Assembly: GCA_032717465.1 (NCBI GenBank)
Contig: CM064632.1
Location: 23,950,965-24,014,964 of the forward strand
Origin: Coenobita brevimanus
Taxonomy: Eukaryota; Arthropoda; Malacostraca; Decapoda; Coenobitidae
Length of the DNA stretch: 64,000 nt
Direction: 5' to 3'
Both the position numbers and the translations under genes were made by a program. Within the stretch, counting starts at the first letter, position 1; every line of letters begins with the position of its first letter. Shown in pieces: positions 21,551-33,240 of the stretch. The notes below the pieces were generated by a model that saw nothing but the letters and a program-made list of their open reading frames with translations, made no database searches and had not been told where the DNA came from.

Positions 21551-21778
21551 GGCCCGTATTTTCGTCATTTAAGGAAGCTCTCCAACAGCTTTTCCTAAGC
21601 GATTTATTTTGCTTATTATACCTTGCTGTCCTTTTATGTGTTATTTAAATCATTCTAAAATCAACATACTCTGGATGTACAACGTGAAAAATTATATAAG
21701 CAGCCGGTAAATAAAAACGCTAAAGAAGAGGTGTTAGGGAGCCTCCTTAAGCAACGAGAACACGGACCTAAGATAGCA
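21551..21778 (+). mobile_element. MITE family 2, copy with long inverted repeats
   Basis: 228 bp. The left end starts GGCCCGTATTTTCGTC; the right end, inverted, starts GGTCCGTGTTCTCGTT. Similarity continues inward through TTAAGGA, GCTC, CTAACACC and CTTAGCG to TTTATT, about 55-60 bases in all. The centre is AT-rich and unique, with no coding capacity. Confidence 0.75.
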
Positions 21779-21799
21779 ACTCCTTCAAGTCTTTCACAC

Positions 21800-22034
21800 A
21801 CCCTATCATTATGTACCAAAGACTTTCGACTAAGCAGCTTATTTCCCGTAGCTCAAAGGCAGAAGAAAACAGTACACGAATCTAAATCTTTTCCACGAAG
21901 TTCTATATCTTTCTCACTGCATTTCCTCATGACTAGCATCATATTCTAGTGTTAATCGCTTGTTACAACTCAACTTTGATGGTGGTGTGATGGCAGTTTT
22001 AGCCTGAGTGAAAAAGTGCAGACTATAGTTACTT
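21800..22034 (+). mobile_element. MITE family 1, copy 3 (degraded)
   Basis: AGCAGCTTATTTCCCGTAGC, AATCTTTTCCACGAAG, CATGACTAGCATCATATTCT and TGATGGCAGTTTTAGCC keep the family order. The end reads ACTATAGTTAC. Confidence 0.55.
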
Positions 22035-22260
22035 AAAAACGATATTTTCACGGCTATATTAATGTAAACTTCAATATCTAATGAATAATATGCCACTGTA
22101 ATATTAAATCAGTTTATTCCCTAAGGCCTATTTGAGAGGGATCTTGTCTGCAGGGTCTATCACTCCTTTTCTTACATTAAAATAAAAGATACAGTGAAAT
22201 TCAGGACTCCCTCATTACTATAACATCGTATACCTGAAGTCTTAACCTATGAGCCCAATG

Positions 22261-22262
<2 letters not shown>

Positions 22263-22333
<71 letters not shown>

Positions 22334-22768
22334 ATCCCCATACAGGTTTGCTGACTGGAGAAACCATTTGTGGTGAAGGGGATAAAGGCTGTCCCCTATA
22401 ACTTCTCTCTCTCTTTCTCTCTCTCTCCTTTGATTATCGGTCTTTAACTTCGTCCTTCTTTTATGCTTTTCTTATTCACTTTCTCACTCCTTGTCGCTTT
22501 TTCTTCAGAGGAGGTGAGGGGGTAAGAGAGAGGGTGTTGACTCTGATCTTCTCTCTTTTTACTATTATTATTTTCTGTTTCTTTTTTACTTCCTTTGTTA
22601 TCTCTCACTCTCCTTTTTTTTTCTTTTCATTATTAGTTTTTTTATTTCCTGTCCTTTCATCTCTCTCTCTCTCTCTCTCTCTCCCGGCATTAAAGTTGTT
22701 CGAGATTCCCCTGACTTTCCTTATCCGCTCGACTTGCTTGCCTCTGACAGGATGATGGTACGTTAAAG

Positions 22769-22827
<59 letters not shown>

Positions 22828-23040
22828 CCTATTCTGGGCACTTAATGAGGTCAGGCTGACAGGTGACATCAATTAGAGGCTTCACCAAACCTGTTTCAGC
22901 GGTCTGCCACCAGGTGGTCTAGCGTCGCCCAGCCTCGATTAAATATTTTTGCGGGATTTTAAAGACCTGTGAAATTGTACCTAATACTAAGTTTATAATA
23001 ATAATGCTGTTTATAGAAATATTTTTTCCTATTCAATCAA

Positions 23041-23103
<63 letters not shown>
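22263..23103. repeat. Microsatellite cluster: (GT)n, (CT)n, (GA)n, (TA)n
   Basis: GT 22263-22330, CT 22661-22682, GA 22772-22821, TA 23046-23102. The DNA between is unique without a gene. Confidence 0.9.
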
Positions 23104-23110
<7 letters not shown>

Positions 23111-24782
23111 AGAAAGAATAACCAGAGAATCTTAGCTTGGGGACTAAAATAGTGTGCTGTCTATTTACACATGAATAAATCGTGTGCAGTTAGTAAAAGG
23201 AGATTACCTTCAGGACTTCTGATGTGCGTGTTTTAGCATGCTTTAAAGATGCAATCAGTTCATCTGAAAATAATGTACTGAACGATTGCCTAGTTGGTGA
23301 GTCAGCCATATTAATCCAAACAAACGGCAGTGCCGTACGACACTATAATCATAAGAGAGTACGAGGAGTTGAAGTTTAAACTTACTAAACTGTGCCGTGG
23401 AGCCAGGGAAACATCTGAAAGAATTATTTGTGTTAGACTTTGGTTACTAAGATGACCAAGACGACCAACAGGTCCATATTGTTAGGAAAAGTCATACGTC
23501 AGGCAGGGCAGCATATCGAAAGGTATTGCTAATTATGCGGCTACAGATCTATTTTCTTTTGTGGATACTAACGAATGACAAATATTTTAATCACTGTTAT
23601 CTTGCTTTATGAATTATTCTAGTAAAATTGCCTAAGTTTTGTCTCTATACTATGCTTACAGAGATGAGTAAACTAACGAAAGCGGAGTTTACAAAATGAC
23701 ACTTATAATACATTATATATAATCAAATGGCTCCCATATTGTAATTTCTTTGTAGCATATCATGCCATCTGGGTAATTTGATGAGTAAAATATGTTTTGA
23801 GGTGTTTACTTTTTGTTAAAATTAAAAAGAAATTACGCACTGGCTACTTTTCCAGTGTTTACCCCGTATCAGAGCTGGGCGACTGAAGCGAACCTAGTGG
23901 CAGATTTCTGAAACAGGATCTGGTGAAGACTCTAATTTATACACTTATTAACCCTTCAATACGACAGCGCGTTATTCTTATTCTGGATATATATAGTCAA
24001 TGATTTTTGTTAAGCTTATGGGCCACATGTCTTAGTATACAGGTTAGAATCTACACTAGAAATAAAAATAAATTTTCTAAATAGACTTACGATGTACGGA
24101 TGAAAAAGGTGCAGAAGCAAAAGACGTACACCGCACAGAAACCTCCATTACTACATTCCACACCGTGTTCGTAAAGGTTTGTACCAGGTGGAATGTTGTA
24201 AAGGATACCGGCATACAACTCTGAATCTCCTCCCATCCCAAAAATGCTCTCTTGTTTTCTTGCCTTAACATCCCTTATTTCTGCATTTTTTCCATCACTG
24301 CATTATAATCATCATTTTAGAATTTTCTTTTTCCTAGTTTATGACGTTTTTATGGAAGCAAGGTACCAAATTAATACACATTATATACTATACCCGCCAC
24401 CAAGCAACCTGTCTCTTACGCCACGACTTCAGTATAGAGGCGGGGTTTAAAAGACCAGTTACGTGACAGCGGATGTACTGGCTCATTAAGCCGCCTCCCA
24501 TTACACCTCCTTGATGCCAGTCCACACCTGCCTGTTTCTCTCCAGAAAACTGGTTTTGCCCCAACACCTGTGTTAACTGCGCCACTTTATTATGGAGCAC
24601 AGTTTACGTTAATAGCAACGAGAACATTTTTGGTGTAATGTGAAGAATAAATCGCTATGGAGGAGGTGTTACGGCATCTTCACTGCCTCTGAAAATACGG
24701 CTCTAATACTCACAACATCCACATCCCCTAGGACGATTTATAGGCACTCCATTTTCTTTCAGGTCTTCGCAATCGTTAACGC
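23104..24782. other. No gene seen
   Basis: Largest stretch of unique, moderately AT-rich DNA in the window. A fragment of MITE family 2 (AATAAATCGCTATGGAGG then AGGTGTTACGG) lies at about 24645-24672, and a CCCTTCAATACGA fragment near 23951. No exon-like frame recognised. Confidence 0.45.
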
Positions 24783-25165
24783 TACATCTCTACATATCTA
24801 CATCTACATCGCTACGTATCTAGATCAACAGCTTCATGTATCTTCATCTACATCTCTTCGTGTCTACATGGACACCGTTACATTTACATCTTTGCATATC
24901 TACAAATACACATCTCCATCTACACCTCTATTTCTACAACTTAATCTCCACATCTCTACATCTCCTTCTCCGTATCTCTAAAGTACATCACCTTCTCCAC
25001 AACTCTACATCCCCTTCTCCACATCTCTACACTACATCACCACATCTCTGCATCACCTTCTCCACATCTCTACATCACCTTCTCCACATCTCTACATTCC
25101 CTTCTCGAAATTCTTATCTCCCTTTCTTCACATCTCTACATCATCCTCTCCACATCTCTACATAT
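24783..25165. repeat. ACATCTCTACATC-type minisatellite
   Basis: About 380 bases of shuffled 6- and 12-base words (ACATCT, CTACAT, CACCTTCTCC), with a clearer ~24-base unit (CACCTTCTCCACATCTCTAC) from 24985 on. MITE family 2 sequence (AATCGTTAAGGAAGAGGTG) follows at 25182-25202. Confidence 0.8.
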
Positions 25166-25364
25166 GCGTAATGGGCACAATAAATCGTTAAGGAAGAGGT
25201 GTTACATCTCAACATCACCTTCACATCTCTACACCCCAACCCTCAACATCTACCACTCCCTACACCCAAACCATATTTACTTTGACCAACAACAACAAGT
25301 ACCCTCTAGGCCAGCCAATCAGCCTTGGGCAGCGTTTTACGTGTCGATAACGCAAACATACGCA

Positions 25365-25870
25365 GCCTGTGCTAGAGAGGCGCAGGGGGGGAGCACAGAG
25401 GCGTAAAAGGGGGTTAGAGAGGCGTACGGGAAGGAGTAGAAAAGCGTAGGAGAGGGGCGTAAAGGGGAGTATAGAGGCGTAGAGGGGCAGTGGAGAGGCG
25501 TAAAGGGGAGTAGAGAGGCGTAGAGGGGCAGTATATAGAGAGGCGTAACGGGGAGTAGAGAGGCGTAGAGGGGCAGTATATAGAAAGGCGTAGAGGGGCA
25601 GTATATAGAGAGGTGCGTAGAGGGGCAGTATATAGAGAGGTGCGTAGAGGGGCAGTATATAGAGGCGTGGAGGGGCAGTAGAGGCGCGTAGAGGGGCAGT
25701 AGTGAGGCGTAAAGGGGAGTAGAAAGGCGTAGAGGGGCAGTAGAGAGGCGTTGAGGGGAGCAGAAAGAAGTAGAGGGGATGTAGAGAGGCGTAAAGGGGA
25801 GTAGAGAGGTGTAAAGGGGATTAGAGAGGCGTATGGGGTGGCGATGACGAGGCGTAATCGGAGGATAGTG
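25365..25870. repeat. GTAGAGAGGCG-type minisatellite
   Basis: About 500 bases of units such as GTAGAGAGGCGTAGAGGGGC, often with TATATAGA inserted. Unit length varies from about 19 to 33 bases. The 204-codon Pro/Ser/Leu frame on the minus strand is an artefact. Confidence 0.85.
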
Positions 25871-26140
25871 AGGGGCGGGGAGGGGATATAAGTACAGTAT
25901 GATGGTAAAGCGATGTAGTATCATCCTAGAGACTTGTAGATTGCACAACACTTACTTCTTAGTGATTTTTGCTATATATTACTTTAAACATTCTCTTGCA
26001 TGTTACTGATACAAACTATGTCGCTATTAAAACAGCCAAAATCATATACAAGAAAATGTTAAGGTGTTAATCCGCAAACTAATTCGTTAAGGAAGAGGGG
26101 TTTGGAAATCATTTAAATTTGATCCGTACTAGACCGCAAG

Positions 26141-26193
<53 letters not shown>

Positions 26194-26637
26194 ACTAAAC
26201 CGAACAGCCTCATTCAAGAGGACTGTAATTATAAAACCTAGAAAATAACAGAAAAAATTGTCCTATAATGATTTCCATAAACATACCATATCTGGCCCTA
26301 AACCATTTTCTATGTTGTTTTTCATCAGAACCACTTCCACCTCCTCATCCTTCCTGGAGAAAAGCCGCGCGATGCCCAATATTAGCTAGCTGTGGAGTGG
26401 GAAGAAGACTGGAAAGAAATGAAAATAAAGAAAAATAAGACGTAGAGAGCAGGTGTCAGTGAGTTTAAAACAGTTGCTTGAGTGACTAAGAGACGCAAAA
26501 ATGTACGCAAGAGGAAGGAAAACACACGCAGATGAGACGCAATATGGCGGCAAAAGAGACATACCTTCATTGCGTCCGGCGGTACCGATACTCTGATAAA
26601 AACACACTTATCACCCAGACAGGCAGCACACTCCTTC

Positions 26638-26640
<3 letters not shown>
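25871..26640. other. No gene seen
   Basis: Unique DNA with a MITE family 2 fragment (ATTCGTTAAGGAAGAGG, about 26082-26098) and a GA run at 26146-26190. Confidence 0.45.
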
Positions 26641-26682
<42 letters not shown>

Positions 26683-26832
26683 TTCTTCCGTTCCTCTGTT
26701 TCCCATTTCTCTTTCCTTCCTACGCCTCTTCTCCTTTATTTCGGTGGATGCGACTACTTCATTTTTTTCTATTATTATTATTCGTTATGGTCAACTTTAA
26801 TGTCCATACCAGTATTTGTTTCTTTCAGATTA

Positions 26833-26916
<84 letters not shown>

Positions 26917-28250
26917 CACAATGTAAGAGGGAAAAAAGTTCTTCGTTTGGGCCCACCCATTTAAGAGAGGAGTAGGAAAAAATGTGAGAGAGGAAATGAG
27001 GGAAAAATAGGTTAAAAGGAAAGGGAGGGAAGAGAGAGGATAAGGGGAAAGAAGATGGAGAAGGACAGAAGGATGAAGATGGGAAAGAGAGGAGGAGGAT
27101 GGAAGAGAATGAAGAGGAGGAGAGACGAAAAGAAAGAAAGAGGAATGTTGAAAATAAGGGGGAATTTTGGGAAAAGTGAAAAAAGGAAAACGGGAAGGAA
27201 GAAGGAACAGAGAGAGAGAGAGAGAGAGAGCGAGAGCGAGACGCAGTGTAATAAAGAAAACTAAAGGGAGATGTCAGACGAAGAGAAAGACCGAGGTGGA
27301 GACAAAATGAAAGAGGTAGGGAGAGGAAGCTGCGGCAGGGATAAGACTGGAGATGATTTGCATACAAGGCTGGAGAGATGGAGGGAGGGAGGAGGAAAAT
27401 GAAGATGGAGAACTGGAGAGGATAAAGAGAGGGAAGAAGAAGCAAGAATATGAAGAAAGATGATAAATGGGAAGAGGAAGAAGAGAACCAAATGTAGGGG
27501 CTAAGGAGGAGGAGGAGGAAACGGAAGAAGGGTAGGAGAAGCTGAAGAACATAAAAGGGAGGAGGAAGCAGAGAAGGAAAGGAGTAGGAAGAGAATTGTT
27601 GAAGAGAAAGAGGCGAAGGAAGAAGAGGAGGGGTGGAGGCAGAGCGTGGAAGGGAGGGGCAGATAAAGAGGAAGAGGAAGAAAAAGAAAAGGAATGGAAA
27701 GAGTAGTTGCAAGGATAGGAAAACAAATAGTTAGTGGTGGAAAAGAGACGAAGAGGGAGGAAAGAAGTAGGAGAAGGAAGGAGGAGGTAGGAAGAGGATG
27801 AGGTGGAGGAAGTTGGGATGAAGGAAGAGTAGGTGAAGACAGATGAAGCAGAAGAGGAGAGAGAGAGAGAGAGAAGTTAGGGGGAAAGGAAAGAGGAATG
27901 GAGGGCAATAAGAAAAGTAGATAAGGAGATGGGATGAACAGAAGGAGAGAAAAATGGAAAGAAGAAAAATAAGGAAGAAGAGAAAACCGTAAGAGTTAAA
28001 AATGGCGTTTGAAGAAGAGGAAAGGAATGAGAATGGAGATGGGAAGGAGGAGGAGGGGAGAGGGGGAAGTATATAAGTCGAAGAAGACATAAGGGAAGGA
28101 GGAAGAAGAGGAGAGGAAAATAGGGGAAGGAGGAAGAAGAGGAGAGGAAAATATGGGAAGGAGGAAGAAGAGAGGAAAATATGGGAAGGAGGAAGAAGAG
28201 AGGAAAATGAGAAAAGGAAGAAGAGGAATAGGAACGGGACAGATAGAAGT
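26641..28250. repeat. CT runs followed by 1.3 kb purine-rich tract
   Basis: CT runs at 26641-26681 and 26839-26910, then 26960-28250 almost entirely purine on the plus strand (GGAAGAGGAG-type words). From about 28090 to 28210 a ~33-base unit (GGGAAGGAGGAAGAAG plus AGGAAAATA) repeats about four times. Minus-strand frames up to 295 codons (Ser/Leu/Pro/Phe) are compositional. Confidence 0.8.
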
Positions 28251-28254
28251 GGTA

Positions 28255-29290
28255 GAAGGTAGGACTTGGGTGAGACAAGGTGAAGGATGAGGCAGGGTGA
28301 GTGGCGAGGCAGGGTGAGGGGTAAAGCAGGGTGAGGGATGGGGCTGGGTGAGAGGTGAGGCAGGGTGAGTGGTGAGGCATGGTGAGTGGTGAGGCAGGGT
28401 GAGTGGTAAGGCATGGTGAGTGGTGAGACAGGGTGAGTGGTGAGGCATGGTAAGTAGTGAGGCATGGTAAGTAGTGAGGTAGGGTGAGTGGTGAGGCAGG
28501 GTGAGTGGTGAGGTAGGGTGAGGGATGAGAGGCTGGGTGAGGGGTGAGACAGGGTGAGTGGTGAGGCATGGTGAGCGGACAGGCAGGATGCGGGGTGAGG
28601 CAGAGTAAGGGTAAGGCAGCAAAAGGGGAAAAGTAAGATGAGGCAGGGTGAAGGGTGAGGCAGGGTGAGGAATGAGGCACGGTGAGGGGTGAGGCATAGT
28701 GAGGGGTGAGGCAGGGTGACGGAGGGGTGAGGCAGGGTGAAGGGTGAGGGATGAGCAGGGTGAGGGGTAAGCAGGGTGGGGGGGTGAGGCAGTCTGAGGG
28801 GTGAGGCAATGTGAGGGGTGATTCAGGATGAGGGGTGAGGCAGGATGAGGGGTGAGAAGGTTGAGTTATGACGCAGAGTGAGGGGGGAGAAAGGATGAGG
28901 AAAGCTGAGTTGTGAGGCAGTATGAGGGATAAGGCAGTGTGAGGGGTGAAGCAGGTTGAGGGGTGAGATAGAGTAACGGGTAAGGCAGGGTGAGGGATGA
29001 AGCAGGGTGAGGGGTGAGGCAGTGAAGAGTGAGGCAGGGCTGAGGCATATTGAGTCACAGGGTGAGGCAGAAAGAGGGGTGACAAGGCTGAAACAAGCTA
29101 AAATGAGTAGGAAAAACAACAAAAATGAAACAAGGAGGGGTGAAAAAAGGGGAGGCAGAGGGTACGGCAAGTGGGTACGACGAGATGAGGCACACGAGAG
29201 AGGAAGGAGGAGGCAGGAGTGAGGCAGGGTAAGGTAAAGGGATGGAGCAGGGTGAAGAATAAGCTAGGGCAAGGGAGTGAGGCAGGGTGT
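28255..29290. repeat. ~16-17-bp minisatellite, GGTGAGGCAGGGTGAG
   Basis: About 1 kb. Core unit GGTGAGGCAGGGTGAG with many variants (gaggcatggtgagt, gaggtagggtgaga), roughly 60 copies. The 402-codon Pro/His/Ser-rich minus-strand frame (27877-29085) stems from it. Confidence 0.85.
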
Positions 29291-29736
29291 GAGGTGAAGA
29301 AGGATAAATAAAAGAAAAAAATAAAAACAGGTACGCTTTCCTACTCGTCAACCCTAGTTTTCGAATCACAGAATATTTACCTTAGTTATAGTCCTTCCTG
29401 TAACAAAAAGCCTCGAGAGAACAGATAGTTCTGTTACTGTTTACTCTCATCTGTTCTCCTTTTTCTCCTTTGAAGAGGGCTAAGGCAGGGTAAAAATGAG
29501 GCAGGGGTGAGGCAGGTCTGTGAAGCTGCCACCCTAGTTTCCCGTAACGTTTACAAGTTAAATCGGGGCAATTAATGGCGGAAAGACGCGAAAGAATCCA
29601 GGAGTTTTTCATCTTTTCTTTCTTGACTTTGGCGGCTGCATTTTAAGTGGTGTAAAATTGGAAGGAAATGAGGAAATTTCCTGCCACGGGTATTTCTTTT
29701 AAGACTTTTATCTTTCTTCACTTTTAAACTAACTCT
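29291..29736. other. No gene seen
   Basis: Unique DNA. GAGGCAG words near 29485-29515 are a detached piece of the preceding minisatellite. Confidence 0.45.
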
Positions 29737-29740
29737 TTAA

Positions 29741-29918
29741 CCCTTTCACTGTACGCCAGTTTTAGTACAATATTTCATTCTACTGAGGGACAGACGATTT
29801 TATTCAACTATTTGAACCCGAACTTTTAATCTCTTATGCCAGGGACCTCTTCATATTTACTACTATTGCCATCAAACGGTTTTATTCACCCTGGAAAGCC
29901 CCTCTAGTAGTGAAGTGG
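29741..29918. mobile_element. MITE family 3, best copy: TTAA-bounded, piggyBac-like ends
   Basis: TTAA at 29737-29740 and 29919-29922 flank a 178-bp non-coding unit. Left end CCCTTTCACTGTACG; right end, inverted, CCACTTCACTACTAG (8 of the first 10 bases match). TTAA duplication and a CCC start are features of piggyBac-superfamily elements. Internal CAGACGATTTTATTCAAC recurs across the window. Confidence 0.55.
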
Positions 29919-29936
29919 TTAATGAAGACTATACCT

Positions 29937-30240
29937 AACCCCTTCCTGTTTGCATTCCCTCCTGAGGTGAATACAATCGTCTGGAGGCAGCAAAAAGGAA
30001 GCTGTTAAGACGGGGTTAATGGTCATCCCGAGGTGGTCTCTCACAAGATGAATACAGCCAATTTTTCGCTGGCAGGGATGAAATAGAAAGAGCGTGCTCG
30101 GGTTGAAGGGGCTAATGGAGTTTGTATATAATCTTTTCATCCCAAAGTGGTCTCGCCTTAAGTATATAAATCGTGTGTTGGTAGCAAGAATAAAATAAAA
30201 TAAAGACATCCTCGGGCTGAATAGGCTAACCTTGCCCAGA
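29937..30240. repeat. Adjacent MITE family 3 units
   Basis: Series of units separated by TTAACC/GGGGTTAA-like words at about 29938, 30012, 30104 and 30222, each with a TACAATCGTCTGGAGGCAGC-like or related core. Confidence 0.45.
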
Positions 30241-30268
30241 TACTAACTTTGAACATGGGTATCATCAG

Positions 30269-30270
<2 letters not shown>

Positions 30271-30328
<58 letters not shown>
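30271..30328. repeat. (GT)n microsatellite
   Basis: About 29 GT units directly before the LINE remnant. Confidence 0.95.
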
Positions 30329-30330
<2 letters not shown>

Positions 30331-30600
30331 GGGGGTTTCACCACATACATCTCTTCTAAGCAGGGTGGATTACAGGACTTTTCGTCTCATTATCTACTCT
30401 CCTCTGACTAACTCTCGTCTGCCTCTCCTTCGCCGCTGTGTTGCATCTGGTCCCTCTACAGTACTGTCGTCATCCCAAAGGCCACTGCTCTTCTGAAGTG
30501 TCTGCGTTTATTCCTTCCCCGCTGCGGCAGACGTGCGGCAATCTTTTGGGAACGCACTCTCATCCCATTTCGGTTCCACTGTTAAACGATATATACTTTT
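30329..30600 (+). pseudogene. Jockey/CR1-like LINE C-terminal fragment
   Basis: Plus-strand peptide VSPHTSLLSRVDYRTFRLI with SPLTNS and LRRCVAS, then after a frame change GHCSSEVSAFI and SPLRQTCG. It matches, position for position, the LINE remnant at 54150-54560 (SPHTALLNSVESKVFRL, SPPLTGS, LRRTVAS, GHCSSELIACI). This is the C-terminal tail after the RT domain. Frameshifted and truncated at both ends. Confidence 0.65.
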
Positions 30601-30606
30601 TTTCGT

Positions 30607-30834
30607 GTATACAACTACAGTCGTTCTGCCATAACCTGGCCCAGATTTTTGTCCTTTTGCAGCTTATTTCACGTAGTTCAGTGGTAGACTAAGACAACAC
30701 TTTGGCTCTACATCCTTTCCACAGCACTTCTTCATGATCTGCATAATATTCCAGCGTTAATCTAGTGTTACAACTCGGTATTCAAGATGGAGATATGGTA
30801 ATTTTGGCCAAATTAGAGTAACACAGGTATAGTC
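30607..30834 (+). mobile_element. MITE family 1, copy 4
   Basis: Left CCATAACCTGGCCCAGATTT, then TTTGCAGCTTATTTCACG, GGCTCTACATCCTTTCCAC, CGTTAATCTAGTGTTACAAC; right TTGGCCAAATTAGAGTAACA and TATAG. Confidence 0.65.
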
Positions 30835-31068
30835 AATTAGGGACTGTCTTCCTCAGTCCGTATTTCTCTGTGTTTATGCTCTCCAGTCTTTTAAAACGCA
30901 ATGTGTCCAGGTATGTATAAATGAATGGGTCTTGATTTTTGCTCCTTTTTGTTCAGTTTCAATTGGGAAGGACAACTTTATACAATTATTCTTTTCTCTT
31001 TTATTAAAAAAAAAAAAAGATAGATAAATAATATATGAATAAACGTGTGTTTGTGGGATAGGTAAAAT

Positions 31069-31140
31069 GGGGCTACCTCCCTTTCTTCGGGGGAAGCAGC
31101 CTAGGTATATAGATAGATAGAAAAAAAGATAGTGGGTGTT
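31069..31140 (+). mobile_element. LINE 3' terminus with TAGA tail, 5'-truncated
   Basis: GGGGGAAGCAGCCTAGGTAT, followed by TAGATAGATAG and an A-rich TAGA remnant, equals the minus-strand 3' end of the LINE at 203-512. Only about 45 bases of the element were inserted. The DNA at 30835-31068 before it holds nothing recognised. Confidence 0.6.
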
Positions 31141-31624
31141 CTCAAGGAAATCATTTAATGTCAGCCTGAATATAGTAACTAAGTGCTTGTATAGCAGGAG
31201 AAAAAATTTAAATGAATTCATTTCTAACCCTCTGCTCATCACGATTTCTCTCAGTTGAACAAAATCGCTGGGGATAAACTCGAATAAAATATATATGTCC
31301 GTAAATAAACAGCAGCAGGAAGCGAAATTGTTGCTTTCAGACAAACTGCAAAAAATATACCGAATCTCCTATGAATATCAGATTATTCATGTTACTCTCT
31401 CTCTCTCTCTCTCTCTCTCACTGTTATTTTCTTCAAGCGAGTGATCTTAGCAAGGAATTAAGAATACTATCAAGATACAAAGTTGGGTCTGGTGGCACAC
31501 ACCCCTCGCAGCATCAAAGTGTGGTACCTCGAAGACTACTAATGCTATTTCGGACCCATGAGTAACGCCGTAAAACTTAAGAAATATGACAGATTCCCAG
31601 GCAGGTTTTCAAAAATTGGTATAC

Positions 31625-31665
<41 letters not shown>

Positions 31666-31673
31666 AGCACTAG
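31141..31673. other. No gene; CT and GA runs
   Basis: CT run 31396-31418 and GA run 31628-31664. A MITE family 3 fragment (GAACAAAATCGCTGGGG) lies at about 31257. Otherwise unique. Confidence 0.45.
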
Positions 31674-31908
31674 AGCCCTTATTCCCGTCGCGTAAAGAGC
31701 CTCCCTAAAACCTCTTCCTTAGCGACTTATTTTTAGATATGGCGGGTTCATATATTTTTGTACGTTATTCATGTAAAGTGAGGCGATTTTAGAAGACTTT
31801 ACATAACACAGTATAGGATAGTACCAGTAATGTTTAACAGGCTAAATGAATCGCTAAGGAAATGGCGTAAGGGTGCTTCTTTAACAAACGAGAGAAGTTT
31901 ATGGAGAA
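31674..31908 (+). mobile_element. MITE family 2, second copy
   Basis: Left GCCCTTATTCCCGTCG, then AGCCTCCCTAAAACCTCTTC and TTAGCGACTTATTTTT; right AAATGAATCGCTAAGGAAAT and CTTCTTTAACAAACGAGAG. Same architecture and length as the 21551 copy. Confidence 0.65.
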
Positions 31909-31964
31909 GTACTACGCGTTACTTGAGTGCCTATTCTAAAAAAAAAAAATCCCCATTATATTGC

Positions 31965-32006
<42 letters not shown>

Positions 32007-32034
32007 AATAATAATAATAATATTAAGAACAACC

Positions 32035-32078
<44 letters not shown>

Positions 32079-32085
32079 CAACAAC

Positions 32086-32123
<38 letters not shown>

Positions 32124-32225
32124 CAAAAATAATAATAATAATATTAACAACCAATAATAATAATAATAATAATAACAACAACCAATTATGATACTACTAC
32201 TACTACTACTACTAATAATAACACT
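31965..32225. repeat. AAT trinucleotide array
   Basis: AAT units with AAC interruptions, ending in ACT units. The AATATTAAGAACAACCAAT linker recurs near 32021 and 32142, so the array contains a ~120-base internal duplication. Confidence 0.95.
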
Positions 32226-32977
32226 GAGCACCACAGCCAGGTTATCTTGGGCACTGTTAACCCTACAGCGGACCTACGTACACTGTTGTAAAGCTTAAGA
32301 GAAAGTAATACAAGTAGGTGATGCTTTGGTGGCTTGACTCAAAATTCAACACCATATTGCTGAAACCTCCTCCCCTCCTCAAAAAAACAAACTGAGCACC
32401 AAACAGGATTATTTTGGAAATTATTATAACTACGGTGCAGCGACGGACAGGGTTGCAAACATAAACATGAAATAGTTGGCACGGTCACCCTATTCTTAGA
32501 GTCATAAGTGGCTTCCTGACACCCTCTCCTAGGCGATTTATTTAGCGTGTTACACCTACACATTCTATTGTATGATAAGAGAGTTGTAATATGGACACAG
32601 ATTACAAGAGGATATAGGTGCTATGTGCTGAGTAAATCGGAAAAGGAGAAGTGCTAAGGATAATCACAGTTTAACCATTAACACACATGAGGATATCGAG
32701 ATGTAAACTGTAAATTCGTGAAGATGACACTGCTGCGGAATTCCCAAATCCACTTAGAATAAAACCCAGTAAACATTTCACTGTGTGTCATGTAACCATA
32801 TAACCAAATGGAGGCATGATGGTTTAAAGGGCTGACATCCGAGGGTTGGTTGGCATTACTGACCACATATTGCCACTCAGGGATAAACAACTGGTCACTA
32901 GCCTAAATGTTGGGCCTAAGTAGCTTATGGCCCCCATCCCCCACGCTCCTCGTGGGGTCATAATAGGACTGGATATA
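32226..32977. other. No gene; MITE family 2 fragment
   Basis: TGGCTTCCTGACACCCTCTC and TAGGCGATTTATTTAGC at 32508-32545, with GAGTAAATCGGAAAAGGAG near 32630, form a degraded family 2 copy (about 32508-32660). The rest is unique. Confidence 0.45.
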
Positions 32978-33125
32978 CATACACATACATACATACATAC
33001 ATACACACCTATACATACACATACACACCTATACATACACCTGTTCATACATACATACACATCTATACATACATACATACACATCTATACACACACACAC
33101 ACACCTATACACACACCCACACACC

Positions 33126-33209
<84 letters not shown>

Positions 33210-33240
33210 TACATACATACAGACAGACAGACACACATAC
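32978..33240. repeat. TACA/CA compound microsatellite
   Basis: ACATACAT and CACCTATACA units pass into a pure CA run (33136-33206) and end in ACAGACAG. Confidence 0.95.

Noticed and set aside
27877..29085. 402-codon Pro/His/Ser-rich frame
   Set aside because: Antisense of the 16-17-bp minisatellite and purine tract; low complexity and no start context.
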